8,595 bases of DNA, from contig JAEWMK010000066.1 in NCBI GenBank assembly GCA_023457235.1, forward strand, positions 1 to 8,595, given 5' to 3'. Below the pieces are notes generated by a model. The model saw only the letters and a program-made list of their open reading frames with translations. It made no database searches and was not told where the DNA came from. This document shows positions 6,493-8,595 of the stretch, one piece after another. This DNA comes from Bacillota bacterium (GTDB taxonomy: Bacteria; Bacillota; Bacilli; Bacillales; Bacillaceae_J). The translations under genes and the position numbers were made by a program. The number at the start of each line of letters is the position of its first letter. Position 1 is the first letter of the stretch.

Positions 6493-6532
6493 AATGCCCT
6501 CCTGACAAACTATATGTTTGAAGGGGGGTTTT
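6493..6532 (+). promoter_or_regulatory. Hairpin that buries the ribosome binding site of the SLH lipoprotein
   Basis: CCCTCC (6497-6502) can pair with GGGGGG (6523-6528), one G-U included, and CAAAC (6506-6510) with GTTTG (6516-6520) around the loop TATAT. A few further pairs lie between and outside. The G run is the Shine-Dalgarno sequence AAGGGGGG, eight bases before the TTG start at 6537, so folding would hide it. Only four T follow (6529-6532), making a terminator role less likely. The pairing is visible; a regulatory role is inferred. Confidence 0.55.
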
Positions 6533-6536
6533 AACA

Positions 6537-7448
6537 TTGAACAAAAAATTGATCAATGTGTTATCGACATCTTTTCTAATTATGGGGCTTGCAACTGGCT
6601 GTGGGGTAGCAAATAATGAAGCAGGGAACGATCGAGATCGAACTAATCTAACCCCAGTGGGTTATGATAATACTACAAGGTATGCACCATTAAATGTTGC
6701 GGATACAGTAGAAACACCTAATGTTAATAACGGTGGTACCGTTGGAACTAACAATAATGGAGACGGGGCTAGTCCTGATCCAGCACTTAATCCGAACGAA
6801 AATGCCGATGGTGACGGAGATGGAACAGATGCAAACAATAACGGAACCAACGGCGGTACAAATAATGGAACAAATACTAATAATGACACCAATACGGATA
6901 CCGGAAATGCAAACAATAATGATCAGATGCCTGGGACGGGTACTGACACAGGAACGAATACAGAAAATAATACTGGCACAAATGATGCCACACCTGAAAC
7001 AGAAGCAGATGAACAAACAGAGACGCAAACACCGACTTTAGGTGGAAATATAACTGCATTTACCGATGTACCTAAAGATAGTGGATATTATAATGATATC
7101 CACGAAGCAAGAAAATTGAACTTAATGAATGGTACTGATTTAGAAAAAAATACATTTGGTTATAAACAAGCTGTGACAAGAGAGCAAATGGCTTCAATTT
7201 TGATGAAGGCTTATCGTGCCGGTTATATTTCAGGAAAGACTACTAACGACGACACAACAGGAAATAACACAACAGGAAATAACACAACAGGAAATAACAA
7301 TACTGGCACGAATAATACAGGGACAAATGAGACTGATACAAACAATACCGGAACAAATAACGACGGTACAAACGACACTGGAACAAACAATACCGGAACA
7401 AATGAGACTGATACAAACGGTGTAGGATTAAATGGAACAGGTCAATAA
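6537..7448 (+). CDS. Putative lipoprotein with one SLH domain and Asn/Thr/Gly-rich low-complexity regions
   Basis: This encodes 303 residues from TTG 6537, with AAGGGGGG at 6521-6528 as ribosome binding site. The N-terminus is a lipoprotein signal: MNKKLIN, a hydrophobic stretch, then LATGC with the lipid-carrying cysteine C22 (the -3 residue is Ala, a mild departure from the usual Leu). Residues 23-55 (DRDRTNLTPVGYDNTTRY) resemble the start of YhcN/YlaJ-type spore lipoproteins by eye. Residues about 60-170 are acidic N/G/T/D-rich linker. A single SLH domain spans about 175-230: FTDV at 175-178, then YYNDIHEARKLNLMNG and the TREQMASILMKAY motif. SLH domains normally bind pyruvylated wall polymer and usually come in threes, so wall binding by one is uncertain. 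Residues 236-303 are TTGNN and NTGTN-type repeats. It probably sits outside the membrane, possibly bridging it to the wall. Function is unknown. Confidence 0.82.
   Translation: MNKKLINVLSTSFLIMGLATGCGVANNEAGNDRDRTNLTPVGYDNTTRYAPLNVADTVETPNVNNGGTVGTNNNGDGASPDPALNPNENADGDGDGTDANNNGTNGGTNNGTNTNNDTNTDTGNANNNDQMPGTGTDTGTNTENNTGTNDATPETEADEQTETQTPTLGGNITAFTDVPKDSGYYNDIHEARKLNLMNGTDLEKNTFGYKQAVTREQMASILMKAYRAGYISGKTTNDDTTGNNTTGNNTTGNNNTGTNNTGTNETDTNNTGTNNDGTNDTGTNNTGTNETDTNGVGLNGTGQ
7254..7298 (+). repeat. Three perfect 15-bp tandem repeats inside the SLH lipoprotein gene
   Basis: ACAACAGGAAATAAC is repeated without change at 7254-7268, 7269-7283 and 7284-7298. It is in frame and encodes Thr-Thr-Gly-Asn-Asn three times. 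Because the unit is a multiple of three, gain or loss of copies would change protein length without a frameshift. Confidence 0.93.
7323..7418 (+). repeat. Duplicated 21-bp segment in the same repeat region
   Basis: The same 21 bases, beginning ACAAATGAGACTG and encoding Thr-Asn-Glu-Thr-Asp-Thr-Asn, occur at 7323-7343 and 7398-7418, offset by 75 bp. Looser NTGTN-type units fill the interval. The 75-bp offset equals five 15-bp units, which suggests duplication of a block of five. Confidence 0.85.
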
Positions 7449-7465
7449 ATTAAGGTTCTAAAAAT

Positions 7466-7503
7466 AAGAGGCTCACCAATTTTGGGTGCGGCCTCTTTAA
7501 TTT
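7466..7503 (+). terminator. Intrinsic terminator of the SLH lipoprotein gene
   Basis: AAGAGGCT (7466-7473) pairs with GGCCTCTT (7490-7497). After a one-base bulge CACC (7474-7477) pairs with GGTG (7485-7488) around a 7-base loop. TTTAATTT follows. It begins 18 bases after the stop codon. Confidence 0.82.
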
Positions 7504-7508
7504 ACCCA

Positions 7509-7537
7509 TTGATTACATAGAACGAATCGGTTATTAT
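7509..7537 (+). promoter_or_regulatory. Candidate sigma-A promoter of ribT
   Basis: TTGATT (7509-7514, 4 of 6) and TATTAT (7532-7537, 5 of 6) are separated by the ideal 17 bases. Transcription would start near 7544, leaving a leader of about 47 bases, too short for an FMN riboswitch. This follows the terminator of the preceding gene directly. Confidence 0.5.
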
Positions 7538-7590
7538 TTTCAATAAGGTAATACTTGCTATTGAATGATAAAAGCAAAGAGGGATTTAGC

Positions 7591-7977
7591 ATGTTAATTC
7601 GTTATAAGAAAAATTATGAAAAAATAGCTATGGGGCTTCTTTCTTTTATGCCGTCCGAAAAAGATTTAAAGCGTCTTCAAGGTACAATAAAGCTTTATGA
7701 GGAAGATCAAGACTGGCAGCTCTATCTTTATAAGGAAGATGATATTATTGGAGCTATTGGCGTCAAGATCAAAGGAAATGAGGCAGAACTGCGCCATATT
7801 AGCGTTAATCCTTCTTATCGGGGGCAAGGAAAAGGAAAAGCTATGCTAAATGCTCTTCGTAATCAATTAGGTAATATAAAAATAAAACCATCAGAAAATA
7901 CACTTGAGTTTTTCGAAAGATCCGGAGACCAATCAAAGGACTTTTGTGAAGAGTTAACAGACCCTGATTCCCATTAG
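7591..7977 (+). CDS. ribT: RibT, GNAT-family N-acetyltransferase
   Basis: This encodes 128 residues from ATG 7591, chosen because AAAGAGGG (7576-7583) lies seven bases before it and because RibT proteins begin MLIRYKK. An in-frame TTG at 7555 would add 12 residues but has no ribosome binding site. The N-terminus (YEKIAMGLLSFMPSEKDLKR) and the core IRYKK...GAIGV...ELRHISVNPSYRGQGKGKAM match B. subtilis RibT (124 residues) closely. RGQGKGKA is the acetyl-CoA pyrophosphate-binding loop (Q/RxxGxG/A) and HISVNP the preceding strand of the GNAT fold. RibT is the last gene of the riboflavin operon in B. subtilis, but its substrate is not established. Here no riboflavin gene precedes it; it has its own promoter candidate. 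It converges on the DUF309 gene, and their ends overlap by four bases inside a shared hairpin. Confidence 0.92.
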   Translation: MLIRYKKNYEKIAMGLLSFMPSEKDLKRLQGTIKLYEEDQDWQLYLYKEDDIIGAIGVKIKGNEAELRHISVNPSYRGQGKGKAMLNALRNQLGNIKIKPSENTLEFFERSGDQSKDFCEELTDPDSH

Positions 7978-7998
7978 GAATCAGGTCTTTTACTTTTT
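7959..7998 (+). terminator. Terminator of ribT spanning both convergent stop codons
   Basis: AGACCCTGATTCC (7959-7971) pairs with GGAATCAGGTCT (7977-7988) with one bulged C, a 12-bp stem around the loop CATTA. TTTT and then CTTTTT follow, so it is a good terminator for the rightward gene. Read leftward, the following bases (complement of 7945-7958) are not T-rich, so it would stop ypuF less well. The ribT TAG and the ypuF TAA both use bases of the loop. Confidence 0.85.
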
Positions 7999-8507
7999 CT
8001 TAAATGTAATTGTTCTTCTCTTTCTTGGATTACATTGCTTCTGTCGCGTAAAGTATGTTTTTTAACAAGGGATGTATTTGATAAATCACTTTTTCCGCTC
8101 CAGGTATAACCTAGTAAATGACAACGACTAATGGCGGTTTCCAATAATTTTTGATCATCTATAGGAAGGTTTATACTATAATAAGAAATACATTCGTTTA
8201 TTTCAGCCAACCGCTTACGCAGCAAAATTAATAGTTGCTCATAGTTTAAACCAAGCTCAACAATGGCTTCCTTTTTCTCTTCTAAGATACCAAGGCCTTT
8301 ACTTAATATACGATAAGCACCATTCATATTTCCGGAACGTTGGTGGTATAGCGCAACTGAGATTTGAATAAGTCCTACGAAAACCGATTTTTTTCGTTCG
8401 TTTTTTTTCGTCTGCTTCCAGTACTCCTCAAGAATCTCGTGACATTCGAAATAATCCCGGGACCCATGAAAATGGACGAGAAAATCTATGTATGCATCTG
8501 GATACAT
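7974..8507 (-). CDS. ypuF: DUF309-family protein YpuF
   Basis: This leftward gene encodes 177 residues. The start codon is the complement of 8505-8507, with GAAAGGA (complement of 8515-8521) about seven bases before it. The DUF309 signature is plain at the N-terminus: FHGSRDYFECHEILEEYWK (13-31), followed by FVGLIQISVALYHQRSGN (43-60) and a helical GAYRILSKGL (63-72). The conserved H14, R17, E21, H23 and E24 suggest a metal or ligand site, but no biochemical role is known for the family. The last 30 residues are strongly charged and basic and look disordered. The protein appears soluble and cytoplasmic. In B. subtilis ypuF lies near ribT and scpA. No strong promoter is evident: TTGATT (complement of 8555-8560) pairs with TAGAAT only at a long 19-base spacing. 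Confidence 0.9.
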   Translation of the reverse strand: MYPDAYIDFLVHFHGSRDYFECHEILEEYWKQTKKNERKKSVFVGLIQISVALYHQRSGNMNGAYRILSKGLGILEEKKEAIVELGLNYEQLLILLRKRLAEINECISYYSINLPIDDQKLLETAISRCHLLGYTWSGKSDLSNTSLVKKHTLRDRSNVIQEREEQLHLRKSKRPDS

Positions 8508-8558
8508 TTAACCATCCTTTCATAAGGAAATTCTAATTCCTATAGTTTACCATAAATC

Positions 8559-8584
8559 AAAAAAGAAGTGCCCATATAGGCACT
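8559..8584 (-). terminator. Probable terminator of a leftward gene beyond the right edge
   Basis: AGTGCC (8567-8572) and GGCACT (8579-8584) form a 6-bp stem around a 6-base loop. On the minus strand the stem is followed by TCTTTTTT (complement of 8559-8566), as in an intrinsic terminator. On the plus strand the following bases are C-rich and would not terminate. It implies a minus-strand gene ending just right of the window. Confidence 0.6.
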
Positions 8585-8595
8585 CCCCTCTTTGG

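Noticed and set aside
6493..6532. A second terminator for ppiB at this hairpin
   Set aside because: A strong terminator already stands at 6433-6462, and this hairpin is followed by only four T and contains the next gene's ribosome binding site.
6662..7059. Several long reading frames opposite or overlapping the lipoprotein gene
   Set aside because: They are by-products of the low-complexity N/G/T coding sequence, have no ribosome binding sites and give Ile/Cys/Val-biased proteins.
7254..7298. CRISPR-like or satellite repeat array
   Set aside because: The units are contiguous, only 15 bp, in frame and part of a repetitive protein, with no spacers.
7555..7590. TTG at 7555 as the start of ribT
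   Set aside because: There is no ribosome binding site before it, and the extra 12 residues encode the AAAGAGGG site used by ATG 7591; RibT homologues begin MLIRYKK.

Overview
The window reads as an AT-rich chromosomal segment of an endospore-forming member of the Bacillaceae, in the broad Bacillus/Mesobacillus/Cytobacillus range. It carries the end of a spoVA sporulation operon. The chain spoVAEa - spoVAF - lysA - ppiB - ribT - ypuF follows the order of the corresponding Bacillus subtilis region, with extra genes inserted. All Shine-Dalgarno sequences are strong and Firmicute-like. Most genes end in a clear intrinsic terminator. No gene looks broken; the first is cut by the window edge.

Positions 2-1758 hold the last two cistrons of the spoVA operon: the C-terminal part of SpoVAEa and all of SpoVAF, a GerA-type membrane protein of spore germination. 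They overlap by 4 bases. A 211-base gap with a plausible promoter and a long interrupted hairpin leads to lysA (1970-3292), which makes lysine from meso-diaminopimelate. Positions 3486-5817 hold two accessory genes, each with its own terminator. One is a glutaminyl-tRNA synthetase (glnS), unexpected because B. subtilis and most relatives make Gln-tRNA indirectly through GatCAB. The other is a small secreted NlpC/P60 peptidase. The region before glnS has a 12-bp-arm palindrome and a tandem/inverted TATA-rich repeat.

Positions 5947-6381 encode the cyclophilin PpiB, followed by a GC-rich paired 17-bp repeat and a terminator. Next is a TTG-started lipoprotein (6537-7448) with one S-layer-homology (SLH) domain between long Asn/Thr/Gly/Asp-rich low-complexity stretches. 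Its ribosome binding site lies in the arm of a strong predicted hairpin. ribT (7591-7977), a GNAT acetyltransferase gene, stands alone here without ribDEAH. It meets the leftward DUF309 gene (ypuF, 7974-8507) tail to tail, with both stop codons inside one terminator hairpin. The window ends in a hairpin that looks like the terminator of another leftward gene beyond the right edge.

No intergenic gap exceeds 300 bases, and I found no tRNA, rRNA, CRISPR array, transposase or phage gene. Most of the window is conserved housekeeping and sporulation DNA. The parts most worth following up are the glnS insertion with its upstream repeats, the lysA leader hairpin, the sequestered ribosome binding site of the SLH lipoprotein, and the ribT/ypuF shared end. 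I see no convincing multi-gene novel system.
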